Source: Liquidambar formosana
Taxonomy: Eukaryota > Streptophyta > Magnoliopsida > Saxifragales > Altingiaceae
DNA length: 64,000 bases
NCBI GenBank assembly: GCA_039720395.1
Contig: CM077828.1
Span: forward strand, 23,602,717-23,666,716
Reading direction: 5' to 3'
Below, piece by piece: positions 34,783 to 46,000 of the stretch (position 1 is its first letter; each line of letters begins with the position of its first letter). The position numbers and the translations under genes were made by a program. Below the pieces are notes generated by a model. That model made no database searches and had not been told where the DNA came from. It saw only the letters and a list, made by a program, of their open reading frames with translations.

Positions 34783-34914
34783 GGGGTAATAAGAAAATAA
34801 TTACAGTTCAATGGTATTTTCTACTAACTTCTTAATAAATGATTACCAACTTAATTAAAAATGACTACTAACTATAATTATTTTCCCATAATCTAACCAA
34901 TCTAAAATTCCCCC
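34783..34914. mobile_element. Short palindromic MITE (GGGGGAATT family), 132 bp
   Basis: The left end GGGGTAATAAGAAAATAATTA pairs with the right end TAATTATTTTCCC, then AAAATTCCCC. The interior carries ACTACTAACT repeats. It belongs to the same family as 38858-39009, 40473-40533, 47814-48284 and 51774-51869. The flanking 9-mers TTATTTTTT and TATCTTTTT are an imperfect candidate TSD. Confidence 0.6.
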
Positions 34915-35344
34915 TATCTTTTTTTTTTTCGAATACTAGCTATTTTGGTTATTGTCATCTTTGGCTAGCTACATTTAATTAGCAAATGTTCTATCAGTTA
35001 AATCTTTTTTTAGTAAAAAATATGACTTTTTTTTTCTTCACTCTATGAACCATTCCTTATTTTTTCTATTCACCAAATGATTAAAAACAGTTAGATTATT
35101 AATAAAAATATTTGAAATAGCTAAAAAATAACTAGTGCCCACTAATCACTTGAGTAACTAGCTAGTTATTTTAAGAAATATTATTTTGCTAGCTGAAATA
35201 GCTAAAAAATAATTACAACTCTTGGAGATATTCTTATGATTGTGACATGATGTATTGGATCAAATTCGACTGTCCTTATCTCAAATAGTTATTCTATAGT
35301 AATTCTTATTAAAGTAGAGATGCATGTGAATTTGAGTTTATAAT

Positions 35345-35450
35345 GTCATTGGGGTTATTCTAGTGGTGAGGGATGATGACATAAGGGATAGGACTATGAT
35401 AGGTTAGGGATTTAAATCCCTCTAATTATTATTATTATTATTATTATTTT
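35345..35450 (+). mobile_element. SINE-like insert with (ATT)n tail
   Basis: An A-box-like GGGGTTATTCTAGTGGTGAGGG near 35351, a B-box-like GGTTAGGGATTTAAATCCC near 35402 and an (ATT)n tail to 35450. The body resembles the minus-strand inserts at 24461 and 58128. Confidence 0.6.
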
Positions 35451-36160
35451 AAAAGAAAGAAAATGAAAATGAAGATTAATTAAGAAGAATCACCAAAACC
35501 CAACTAACTTAATACGATTGGAGACATTGGAGTAGAGGCACCACTTTTTGATGCATGTGTTTCCCCTTACCTATATTCACAAATTTCCTTACACACAATA
35601 TGGGGTTCAATAAGCTAAAAAGTAGAGTGTAAAGAACCACCAAACCAAGTTGGACCCCTGCTATTACTGTAAAGCATGAATGGCAGGTACCCAATTCTCC
35701 TTTGCTTCTGTTTGACCACTTAAGGAGCTGACTTAGCAGCACCTGTTTTTTCCATCCCCAAAAATTTGTTCAATCATCCCATAGGGCCCTTATACACATC
35801 CTTCACAGCGACGTGTTGTAGCCATGAAGCGACAATTTATCAATTGAAAAACAACTGTTACAGCAATGAGAGGATTCACATAATGGGTATATACATAAAT
35901 TCCCAGTCTTGTCATGCCCTTTCTAATAACATATATCAGTTTCAAAAGATAGTATCAGTTTTAAAATATCAATATGAGAATTGACATAATTGGTCTGAAT
36001 AGAGAAGATTAGCTAAGATTTACCCATTTTGGCTTCATGTATATGTCAGTACGTATGTGTGTGCACCTGGCTGTGAGGAAAGAAAAGAAACTAGACAAGG
36101 AGAAGGGTTGTATTTTCAGTTGAGGAGTTTTCCCTTGATGATAAGCTGCTATGTTACGCT

Positions 36161-38186
36161 TCACGAAATCATCTGCCACTCCACATCTTTCAACTTGAGC
36201 ATTGCCCCAGCAGCCTCATCCTCCTCAGCCCTCTTCTTTCCCCTAACAGCATGGAGTTTCATAATGTGCTTTTTTCCGTCGAGATGTTGCTTCAATGCAT
36301 AATCATCCATGCACCAGAGTTTACACAGTTCGCACCACCGTCTCGGGTGTGCAATTCCTCCCCATTCTTTCCTACCAAGTTCCAACTCTAGAACTTTAGC
36401 CTTGTGCTTCTGTCCATTTAAGTGCAGCTTTAATGCATATTCGTCCATGCACGAAATTTCACACAGTTCACACCGCTGCTGCTGGTTTGCTTGCTTTCTG
36501 CCATCTTCCCTACTGTGTTTCATGTTAGCCTTGTGCTGGCGACCTCTCAAGTGCTGCTTGAAATTAAAGGGACCGGAGCAAGGCACTTGGCAAACCTTGC
36601 AAAAATAGTAATCTGACATAGTTTTATGCATGAGACCACTGTCAATCGGTTGTAGCTGTTGAGATGGGAGGCACTGAAGGCTGCTAGTTGGTGCTTTTCG
36701 CTTTATTCCTGTTGGACTTGGACATGGACTTGAAGTTGCACTTGGCCAGGGCACCAGATTAAGACTTGAACTTGAAACTGGACTTGGACTTGGACTTGGC
36801 ACCTATTAGAAGCAAATGTGGTAATTAACAAGAAGAAAAGAAAAAACTGATCTGCAGAACTAGGACCCAGGAGTAGTTCGTCAACAGTTCAGTAGTCAGT
36901 ACATAAAACCTGATTTATTAGGGTTAGAAATATAAAAAACAAGGAGAATATTGCTTTCTGGTATTTTATGTTGTAATATCTTATCAAAAGCACGACAATG
37001 CTCAAATTAATTTCCATTTTAAAAATTATCATATTGCACAAGGCTCAAAATTTTGGAATTCCAAAGTTGACTCAAGACTCAGTATTTATTTCCCCCCCTG
37101 ATGTTTTATATGTAATTTTGCATTTCATCGGTTTCATTTTGCTTATAGAAAATGAGGTCTTCATATTCTGTGATGGTGTCCCTTAACACTCAGACAGATC
37201 TAGATCTAATCATGCTTTCATAAAAAACAGTAATTATATAGGCAATCAAACTTTAATCCTTGATCACTGAGTCTGCCAGTAAACTGTTTCCAAGCAGTTT
37301 TGGGCCTTTTGGCTAAGATGAACAGTCTAAGAGTTTGTTATAATTATCCAATTCAAAACCTGCAAAATATTTAAATACTCTATCAAGCCCACCATTAGGC
37401 CACTAAAGACATTACACATTAAATAACTCAACGACAGTGTTGTCTCAGAAGCAGAAAGCTTCAATGCATAATTCATATTAGGGGCCAAAAGATAGGAACA
37501 ATCCCCAAGGTCTGACAAATTAACACTGACCTCTCTTGAGGAATCTGAAATGACGCTAACCTTCCTCTATCTTTTGTACCTAAAACAGACTCGTCTCCCT
37601 CACTTTCCTTCTAACAGAGTCATCTAATTACTATTGATCATCACAAAATTCATTAAGGGTGCGGTTGCACAGCCTAGTAAATGGAATGACTCCATTGACA
37701 TTTACAATAACAACTCCTAATAATTTTATGTGAAGTGTAATGGTACAAGTTAGACCCTCAGCCCCAAATGTCCATACAATGTTTGTAGATTTTGTTCAAA
37801 GTTCAAACTCTAGTAAACAGACCCATTTGCAAGTAACCTGATTTGCACACAGATTTTGTGCTCTAATTCTGGCTACATAATGAATTATAATTGCTATCGT
37901 GAGAAGCAGAGGTGATCAACTACACTACTACCAAGTTCTACAAGGGAATGCTACAAAGTTCTACAAGGCCAGGGAGCACAGTGCACAAGCACACACATCA
38001 ACACATCAACAGCCAAACAGAATAATGTAAAAATAGATAAATCCTAACCTGCAAAGGCAGAAATTCTTTCCAAGAGTCAGTACCAAATGGTTGCAACTGC
38101 AACATCTCTACCTTTTTCCGATATGCCAGCTCCCTTTGAATTGCAAGCTCCACTGGCATAGCATTGCCCCTCCTTTCATTATCCAT
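36161..38186 (-). CDS. U1-type C2H2 zinc-finger protein with three fingers
   Basis: Two coding exons on the minus strand: 38186-38049 (46 aa) and 36802-36161 (213 aa plus stop). The GT-AG junction (CCTTTGCAG/GTTAGG, TCTAATAG/GTGCCA) is phase 0, giving 259 aa. A Pro/Ser-rich linker (VPSPSPSP...) is followed by three fingers of C-x2-C-x12-H-x5-H spacing: CKVCQVPCSG...HLRGRQH, CELCEISCMD...HLNGQKH and CELCKLWCMD...HLDGKKH. The tail is charged. This spacing (zf-met/U1 type) is usually RNA-binding, often double-stranded RNA or pre-mRNA, and usually nuclear. The specific role is unknown. The acceptor AG ends at 38209 or 38207, and ATG at 38186 is the first Met in that exon. A 5' UTR exon probably lies near 39980-40060. 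Confidence 0.8.
36803..38048 (-). other. Intron of the zinc-finger gene
   Basis: About 1.25 kb between the two coding exons. No coding sequence is seen. A 20-base stretch at 37301-37320 resembles the 5' part of U2 snRNA but is isolated (see rejected items). Confidence 0.75.
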
Positions 38187-38857
38187 TTCTCTTTCAGTTG
38201 TATCCTCTGCAATATTTCATTAATCATACTCGAAAACAAATAAAATAATGTAAACTAGGGACTAATAACCACATGAGTATGGCTACGGTAATTTACAGAC
38301 GTAAAGGAAACATAATGTACTGTTTATCAAGAGCACTATTTAAATGTAATTTTTTCATTTTTAAGAATAAATTAGTAAGTACAAATTCATATCCTTTGTG
38401 CATGTATTACATTTTTATTAGCACATATCATTAAAGGTACATTTGTACTGAAAAAGGTCCAAATTGCAGCCCTAAAAACACCCCATACCCTAAATGCATG
38501 TTTAAATGTGTTATGGAAATTGGATATTTCCAATGTGTTTTAACTTTTAAACAGCATAGAGGTTGAAATTTATTGTCCAAAATGGGACAGCTAAAGAAAT
38601 TTGGAAGTCACCATAACTGATGGTATATTTAAGATTTGTTCTGCAGCTTGAAAGTTTTACTGTCATTCTGATATGGCCACGATTTTTTGAAATGGCCCCT
38701 TAAAATTACATCCACAAAATAGACCAATTCAATTTCTATACTATATCCAAACAAGCTCTAAGTAATTGACATGTTAAAAGAATGCTAGTAATGGCATTTT
38801 GCATTAACACATTTGAAGAAAGTCAAGAACCTGGCTTGCTCAGTGCCTCTAAGGTTT

Positions 38858-39009
38858 GGGGGAATTTTAGATTTATCGGGTTACGGGAAAATAATTACAG
38901 CTCAATACAAATAACTACTAGCTTCCTAGTAAATGACTACTAACTTAACTAAGAATGACTACTAACTGTAATTACTTACCCTGTAGTCTGACCAATCTGT
39001 AATTCCCCC
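38858..39009. mobile_element. Palindromic MITE (GGGGGAATT family), 152 bp
   Basis: The left end starts GGGGGAATTTTAGATTTATC and the right end is the inverse of GGGGGAATTACAGATTGGTC. The middle carries three ACTACTAACT units. No clear TSD. Confidence 0.7.
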
Positions 39010-39208
39010 TTACTTTAATGTGATCTCATCTTCAAAACCCTTAAAAAAATTCACACATTCCTATATAGGCAATAATGATAATGACAATGATGACAATGGC
39101 TTGCATACATAAAACATAAGGGAGCTAGTTTATGAAGCTGTTTGTAAGGGCCAACTTAATCCTCCTCCCTATGGCTTCACCAGCACCATGGAATGAAAAG
39201 AATTTTCT

Positions 39209-39480
39209 ACCACTTTAAATTGGAAGTTGCAACTTATACAAATAAATTCGGTCATGGACAGTGAAATTTCAATGGCCACATTTGCACTTAAAGATTTCTA
39301 CATTGGGATGCAGAGTAGAATAAAATGGTCCCATTCAATTTTTATCACTTTAAATCGGAAGTTGCAACTTACACAAATAGATTTGGTCATGGACAGTGAA
39401 ATTTGAATGGCCCCATTTGCACTTACAGATTTCTACATTGGGATGCATAGTAAAATAAAATGGTCCCCATGCAATTTTTA
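39209..39480. repeat. Two-copy tandem duplication, about 136 bp
   Basis: CACTTTAAAT-GGAAGTTGCAACTTA, GGTCATGGACAGTGAAATTT, ATTTGCACTTA-AGATTTCTACATTGGGATGCA and ATAAAATGGTCCC occur twice in the same order, with under about 10% difference by eye. It is noncoding and lies upstream of the zinc-finger coding exons. Confidence 0.9.
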
Positions 39481-40023
39481 TGGTTAGTCGAAACACGACC
39501 TTAATAAATAGACTGAGAAAAAGATGTATTCCCAATGTTCTCGGAAAGTTTTAAAAAATAAATTAATTAGTCAATTAAATTTAAGGATCTGTTTGGTTGA
39601 TGAGAAAATGCAGGAAATGTAACAAAAACCGGCAGATGACAAAGGACTCAAAACTTCACTTCATTTTCTTTTCCAACATTTTCTCAGCAGCCAAACAAAG
39701 GGTAAGGGAAAAACATACTTGTTCACAAAAATTTCACTTTTCTTTTCCTCCATTTTCTTAGCAACCAAACAAAGCATACTAGAATGAACAAACATCTATA
39801 TATGCATAAATGGCAGAGTAGTGATTAAAAACACAAATGAAACACAACCCACCACTTATTTTAATGTGTGTGTGTAGAGAGTTGGAATGAAGTTCATTTT
39901 CCCGGAAAATGGATTCTAGGAAAATAAAGGAAAAGGAAAGAAAGGCTTACCCTTACCCCTGCTCTCTTCTCTTCCTCTGGGTTTAGGGTTTTATGTTGTT
40001 GGGAAGAATATAAATATCTATTC

Positions 40024-40030
<7 letters not shown>

Positions 40031-40065
<35 letters not shown>
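40031..40065. repeat. (GA)n microsatellite near the probable zinc-finger gene 5' end
   Basis: About 17 GA units on the plus strand, a pyrimidine (CT)n tract on the gene strand, next to a TATATATA run. Its place beside the candidate 5' UTR exon suggests it is part of the promoter or leader. Confidence 0.7.
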
Positions 40066-40069
<4 letters not shown>

Positions 40070-40472
40070 AACTGGCAAATACAGCAGGAGCACCAAAATT
40101 AGCAGGGTGGCACCTTTCACGGGTAATTTTAGAGGGTGTGTTGGTCATTAATGTATGGTTGTAGGGGCACTGTCGTCATTTGGGCGAACTATAAGAAGAT
40201 AAAGTGGGTCCCAGTTTCCTTTAATGGAAAACGGTACGAGGGCATCTTACTAGAGTGCTATTCTAGAAACCATCTGATGATGGCTTCTTCTGACCGTTGG
40301 ATCTCTTGGTTATTTATTTTATTTGTTTATTTATTTTTGATGCAATGGATTTCTGATGAGGCCTACCTCACTCTTTCACACCACTAGCGGCATTTATTTA
40401 TTTATTTGTTAAGAGGATGTCCTCGTTTTGATAATTGGGTTACAGCCATGGTCTTAATATTAGCATCTGGTT

Positions 40473-40533
40473 AGGGGATATGATTACCGACTGTAATTAT
40501 TTGTCGGTAACCAGACTTCTCTGTAATTCCCCC
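40473..40533. mobile_element. Short deletion derivative of the GGGGGAATT MITE family
   Basis: AGGGGATATGATTACCGACTGTAATTA against TAATTATTTGTCGGTAACCAG, then TGTAATTCCCCC, form a 61-bp palindrome-like remnant. Confidence 0.5.
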
Positions 40534-40599
40534 GTATATTTATATCTATATCTATATTTATAAAGTTTTGATAAGATAGCTCATATATGATTAGCCCCT

Positions 40600-40600
40600 C

Positions 40601-40676
<76 letters not shown>
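40600..40676. repeat. (CT)n followed by (AT)n microsatellite
   Basis: A (CT)n run of about 24 bases passes directly into about 52 bases of (AT)n, just before the large foldback element. Confidence 0.95.
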
Positions 40677-40680
<4 letters not shown>

Positions 40681-40697
40681 TGTCATTAAATAATATG

Positions 40698-41529
40698 GGA
40701 CAATACTTGGTTCTTCATGGTGGAGGAGCAACTCCTCTTCCTTCCCATTTATATTATGCCATATGTCTAATAAAACAAATAGAAATTGATTATATACATG
40801 TTTCCTTATGCTATGTTATTATAAACATGCATTTATGTGTCCATATATATATGTTTATTTATTTAAATGAAAAACAAATGGGAATTTATTATATACACGT
40901 ATCCTTATGTTATGTTATTATAGACATGCGTTTACGTATCCATGTATATATGTTTAAAACAATACTTAGCTCCTCATAGGAGCAACTGCTCCTCCCTCCC
41001 ACTCATATTATGCTACGTGTATTACAAATAAATGAGAATTGATTATATATATGTATCCCTATATTATGTTATTAGACATGCATTTATATATCCATATATT
41101 TATGTTTATGTGTTCAAATTAATATAATTATGTATTTATATATTTGTATTTATGTGTCCACGTATCTATATCCACATATCCATATTTTTAAAAATTTAAC
41201 TATTACACGTGACGTAATATGAGTAGGAGGGAGGTGGAGTTGTTTCTCCACAGTGAAGAAGCAGCTCCTGACAGTGGAGGAGCAAATCCTCCTCCCTCCC
41301 ACTCATATTACGCCACATGTAATAGTTAATTTTTAAAAATATGGATATGTGAATATAGATACGTGAACACGTGAATACAAATATATAGACACATAGATGT
41401 ATGTCTATAACAACATAATATAGGGATACATGTACATAATCAATTGTCATTTGTTTGTTATACACTAGAGTAATATGAGTGGGAGGGAGGAGTAGTTGCT
41501 CCTCCACTGTGAGGAGCCAAATATTGTCC
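40698..41529. mobile_element. Large foldback element, 832 bp, with repeated end modules
   Basis: The left end GGACAATACTTGGTTCTTCA is the inverse of the right end TGAGGAGCCAAATATTGTCC (a few mismatches). Each arm holds GAGGAGCAACT-CTCC, CCCTCCCACTCATATTA-GC and ATTGATTATATA-ATGTATCC blocks. The same end module recurs inside at about 40957-41035 and again, inverted, at 41204-41327. Flanks TAAATAATAT and TAAATTATTT are an imperfect candidate duplication. No ORF of known type. Confidence 0.75.
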
Positions 41530-42094
41530 TAAATTATTTTAGTAGCCATTAGTACTAATCGCTCATACCAGTTGGTTAAAATGGACACCCTATATATGAA
41601 TGAGCTTGGGTGGGGGTGGGTGAGTGAATCCCACCCACTAGCCTTCGTCTGGCTCAGTTGGAATTAAAACCAATGTTGATCCACACCAATTAAGATAGTG
41701 GATTGAGCTCAAACTGATACAGCACTTCCTTGTTTACCACAAAGTGACATGTTAGACTGAGGCATTTCAGATATGACCATTGTTGACTATGTATAGCCTT
41801 TCTACAGCAATTCTGACTCCTTACCCCTCAAGAAGCTGAGATACATAAAAAGAAGACCAAAACAACAGCTATGGTGGCAGCTAGCACAAACCCTAATTTG
41901 TCAATTAATTTAAAAAATTCGGCATATCAATCTGAGGCAATCTTATGGTTTTGTGTCATCTGGCTTCTTGTCCGAGTCCGAGGTTTTTTTTTTTTATTTT
42001 TTAATCTCTTAATTACCTTTTTACAGGAGAAGGCTGTGTGGTGCTTGTGCAATATACTTTCATTGGTATACCTCCTACAAGAAACTTAGCAGCA
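41530..42094. other. Intergenic, no gene seen
   Basis: AT-rich sequence without recognisable coding regions. It leads into the retrotransposon fragment at 42095. Confidence 0.4.
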
Positions 42095-42680
42095 TAGCTG
42101 CATTATATGGAGGTTGTGGAAGGTTAGGAAAAAAGAAGTGGAATTCAATAATTGGAACTGTACCCCAATTGGAACTGTACCCCAGAGGAAGTAGCTCAAG
42201 AAGCTCTAGATTATGTCATTGAACATGCTCATGGTACTTGGAGGTGAAGGCATGGCTACAAATATTTATGAGACACTGCACAAATAGATTATGTCATTGA
42301 CTACCACAAGGGCCTTGGCTGAAAATAAATGTCGATGCAGCTGTGAACACGACTCGTAAGGCCAAGGGCATTGGGATAGTATAGCCAATGCCAAAATTTG
42401 TAAAACCAGAGGTGGGAGCTATTTGAGAGAGCTTAAAACATTGCATGGATGCTTGAGCTGTATGGTTCCGGAGAATGATGCGAAAGGATTTGTTCAGTGT
42501 GTATAAAGGGGAAACTGAGAATTTGAGTAGAGGTGGAGTGATCGATACAAAACATGGCAAAATTTAGGACTGAAATTCGTGTGGTGGGGTTTTGGTTTGT
42601 TCAAAGAGCAGCAAATAAGGCTACTCATGAGGTAGCTATATTTGAGTGCTGCAGACATGAATGATGTACAATTGCTTTGA
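42095..42680 (+). pseudogene. Degenerate RNase H-like (RVT_3) retrotransposon fragment
   Basis: Plus-strand frames with many stops and shifts encode WRLWKVRKK, then TPEEVAQEALDYV, then WLKINVDAAVN...KAKGIGIV (the first RNase H strand with its Asp), and later FVQRAANKATHEVAIF (the C-terminal ANxxAHxxA signature). Order and spacing match the RNase H-like domain of plant LINE-type elements. It is clearly nonfunctional. A 17-bp direct repeat (ATTGGAACTGTACCCCA) lies at about 42151-42184. Confidence 0.7.
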
Positions 42681-43080
42681 TCCATTTTAACAAATATTTT
42701 CCTGCATTTGTCTGGGGAAAAAAATTGAAGGAAGAAAAAGAATCACACTCCAAAATGGTCCGATTCATATTATTTCACCCGACAAATTGCTTTAACACAC
42801 GAACAAAAATTATCTAGAAGCTCATATTAGCAGAAATTTCTCCCTAAAGCTGCTTCAGAACATGGGACAAAAGCCTTTTTGATCAAGATTTAGTACTTAC
42901 ATTTTTTTTTTTTTTTTTTTGGGGTCAAAATAATGAATCACGAATGACTTGTGTACAAGAAGAATCACACCAACAAACCTATGTATGTGTCTTAGAAGTG
43001 TCTAACTGAGTGTATGTGTAAACTATGTAGAACCTAGAATTATGGACAGCTTTTTTAGTCCTGAATCTCCAACCCTAAAA

Positions 43081-46000
43081 TCACAATGAGGGAGGAGACG
43101 TGACGTTATTGAAATTCCGCCGGCTACTAGAGATCGTAATCAACATTGCTAGCACCTCCTTCATGTTTGGTCTAGCCTGCGGCGAGTCAGCTGTGCACTT
43201 TATCCCAATCCTAAGTAGCTCACACATCTCATCTGCCCCTTCAGCAAGCCCAGATCCCAACATCACAACTGGTATCATTGCTCGACTCAATCCCTGCCGT
43301 CCATATCCCATCACCCGTCTCGCCCACTCTACCAAACACTCTTCTCCTCCATCCACAGCCCGCCTCCCCGTCGCGAGTTCCATTGCCAGTACCCCAAAAC
43401 TGTACACATCTCCTTTTGTAGTGGCTTGCCATGTTTGCCCATATTCGGGTGCAACATATCCCACTGTTCCAGCCACCATTGTGCTAACATGACTATCCCC
43501 AGCATCAACAACTCTAGCCAAACCAAAGTCTGTAACTCTTGCGTTCCCTTCCTTATCCAGCAGGACATTGCTGGCCTTGACATCGCGGTGTACAATCGCA
43601 GGGTAGCACTCGTGGTGTAGAAACACAAGAGCGCTTGCCACGTCGATTGCCACCTCAATCCGCCTCCGCCATGTCAATCTCATTCGATCCGACACAAGAT
43701 CCTCTAGGCTCCCACCTTCCATGTACTCATAAACCAATAATTTCTCTGACCCATCAAGGCACCACCCATATAATGTTACAAGGTTTGGGTGTGGCCAACC
43801 AAAGCCATTCCCACTTAGAACCTCCATTTCTGCTCGAAACTCTCTTTCCCCTTCAATCCCATCTCTCTGCAGCTTCTTCACCGCAACTTCTCGCCCATCA
43901 GGCAACACTCCTCGATAAACTGTTCCAAATCCCCCCTTCCCAATAATTCTGTCAGTCCGAAAAATGACCGGTTGCTTTCAAAATGTCCGTGTGTGTGAAC
44001 GCTGTTTTGTCTAGACGGATGACCTTCACCACATCTGACAACCATGGTGATGATCCACTGGAACTTGACGCCAAGTCATGCCGATACTTTGTATCTTGTC
44101 AAAAGGTATCCTGGTGAATCTGTTGGGGCCTTCACCATGATGCAGATTACAAGTGACACAATTCCACATACTAAGAAAACTAGTGTTAGAGCTAAGAAAA
44201 CCAAAGCTGCAGCCATTTTTTCATGCCTTTTCGGCTTTTCATTAGGATCTTTCTTTCCTGGAAATCCATCTGTGGAGTTGTCGATGAAAGGTGGAAGGCG
44301 CAATAATGGGTCTCCGAGGTAAGACTCTTTCTCGAACGTCGCTAATTGCCCTGTCGATGGGATTACACCGGTGATGTATGGATTGTATGAAATGTTGAAC
44401 TTGCTCAGCTCGGTCAAGTCGTTCAAGCTCGTCGGAAAGGCACCTGAGAAATTGTTGTAGGACAAATCAAGGTTCCGTAAGCATTCAATGTCACCAAATT
44501 CGATCGGAATCTGACCGGAAAATTCGTTTTTTGTGAGGTTTAGCACTACAAGTGGCATCTGTCCAATCCCTGGAGGCAGTTTCCCATTGAAAGCATTGAC
44601 ACCCAAATGGAGCATAGTGAAATTCTGCATCGTACCAATCTGTGAAGGGAGCTCGCCGGAGAACTGATTCCCACTGAGCTGGAGATAACCGGAAATTCGA
44701 AAAGTCCGCACCATTGACCCTGCGACGCACATTGGAAAAAGGCCAGTCCCTTTAAGTATCTGATCCCAAAGGCTCCGGCAACTCTTCCTTGTCAAAAGTG
44801 TATACACAAAACTGAATGGAGGGTAGTCTGCGGGAATCCACCTCTTCATGGCCAAGCACTCGCCGGTGCCAGCAACGACCCCATCATTCTGCTTATTCAA
44901 TTCAAACGTCGGCGTGGCATTTTTCCCAATGTTGGTTATCTGATGTGGGATTTTCCCGGAAAATTGGTTGTTGGCAAGGTTCAACCATAACAAGCTACCA
45001 CAATTCCCAATCTCCGCCGGAATTTCACCCGAAAGAGAATTGTTCGCCAGCATCAACCATAGCAGAGACCTTAAGTTTCCAAAGCTTGACGGTATTGACC
45101 CAGTTAGTCCATTGAAGGATAAATCAAGAGCTTGGAGACTCTGCAAATTTCCAAATTCTGGCGGAATATTTCCGGTGAACTGATTGTATGCAAGTATCAA
45201 GAACTTCAAGCTCTGCATTTGGGATATCTCCAAGGGCAACGGACCGGAGAAGTTGTTGTAGCTGAGGTCCAATCGAGAAATTTTCGGTAACCTGAGAATC
45301 CCCGAGGAGTGTATCCCGCCGGTGTATGAATTTGCGTGCAATACAAGGAACTTCACGTGCAAAAACTTGCCGAAAATGGGCTGAATTTCTCCTCTGAAAT
45401 TGTTCCTGCTTAGATCCAAGAATTCCAAATTAGTACAATTCAAAAGGGTCTCTGGTATTTCCCTTGTAAAAGCTGTTGTTCCCCAAGAACAGGGCTCGAA
45501 GACCCGAAATCGACCCAATGTCGGCTGGAATTAGGCCGTTGAAGTTGTTTCCCCATAAATTCAGTATCAACAAATTCCGGCAATTTGATATCTCTGCCGG
45601 GAAAGGGCCGAAGAACCCATTTTCCGATAAGTCCAGAACTTGCAGATTACAATTGGGAGTGAACATAGGTGGCGAAACCGTGCCGACGAGCACGTTCTCG
45701 GAGACTGAAAACTCTCTGAGCCTGTCGAATCCGACCCATATTTCTCCACTGAAATTGTTGGCGCTCAAATCTAGGTACTGCAGATTAGAGCACTTTTGGA
45801 AGCAAGTGTCGATTCTACCGGTGAAATTGTTTGCCGAGATGTTGGCGACGATCAATTTGCCGCAAATCGACGGGAAACTCGATTGGATATCGCCGGATAT
45901 TCGATTGATAGACAGATCAAGAACCTCCAAGTTTGGCAACCCAGATAAATTGAGCTCGCCGAGGATGATATTGTGTGACAAATTAAGGTGTTTCAGGTTC

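Larger units (their letters stand above)
31830..38260. repeat. Local segmental duplication containing two zinc-finger loci
   Basis: The 31830-34340 segment and the 35720-38260 segment are collinear. The shared 3' flank has CTTAGCAG-ACCTGTT, ATCAATCATCC-AGGGCCCT and a TGTG-GTGAGGAAAAGAAA block. The zinc-finger exon, the upstream exon with GAGATGTTGCAGTTG, and the intron between them also correspond. The first copy is the degenerate one. Confidence 0.75.
38187..40697. other. 5' region of the zinc-finger gene and intergenic sequence
   Basis: On the gene strand a candidate 5' UTR exon ends in CCAGAGGAAGAGAAGAGAGCAG near 39960, before GGGTAAGGGTAAG. It is preceded by a (CT)n tract (seen as (GA)n at 40031-40065). 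Also present are a two-copy tandem duplication (39209-39480), two MITEs of the GGGGGAATT family and a (CT)n(AT)n run at 40600-40676. Confidence 0.5.

Noticed and set aside
37301..37320. GGGCCTTTTGGCTAAGAT resembling the 5' part of U2 snRNA
   Set aside because: The match stops after about 17 bases. The Sm site, branch-recognition region and upstream USE/TATA elements of a plant snRNA gene are not seen.
43081..43908. Separate kinase gene beginning at VLPDGREVAVKK
   Set aside because: The glycine loop and juxtamembrane codons lie directly upstream in a shifted frame and continue the LRR receptor. It is the same gene.
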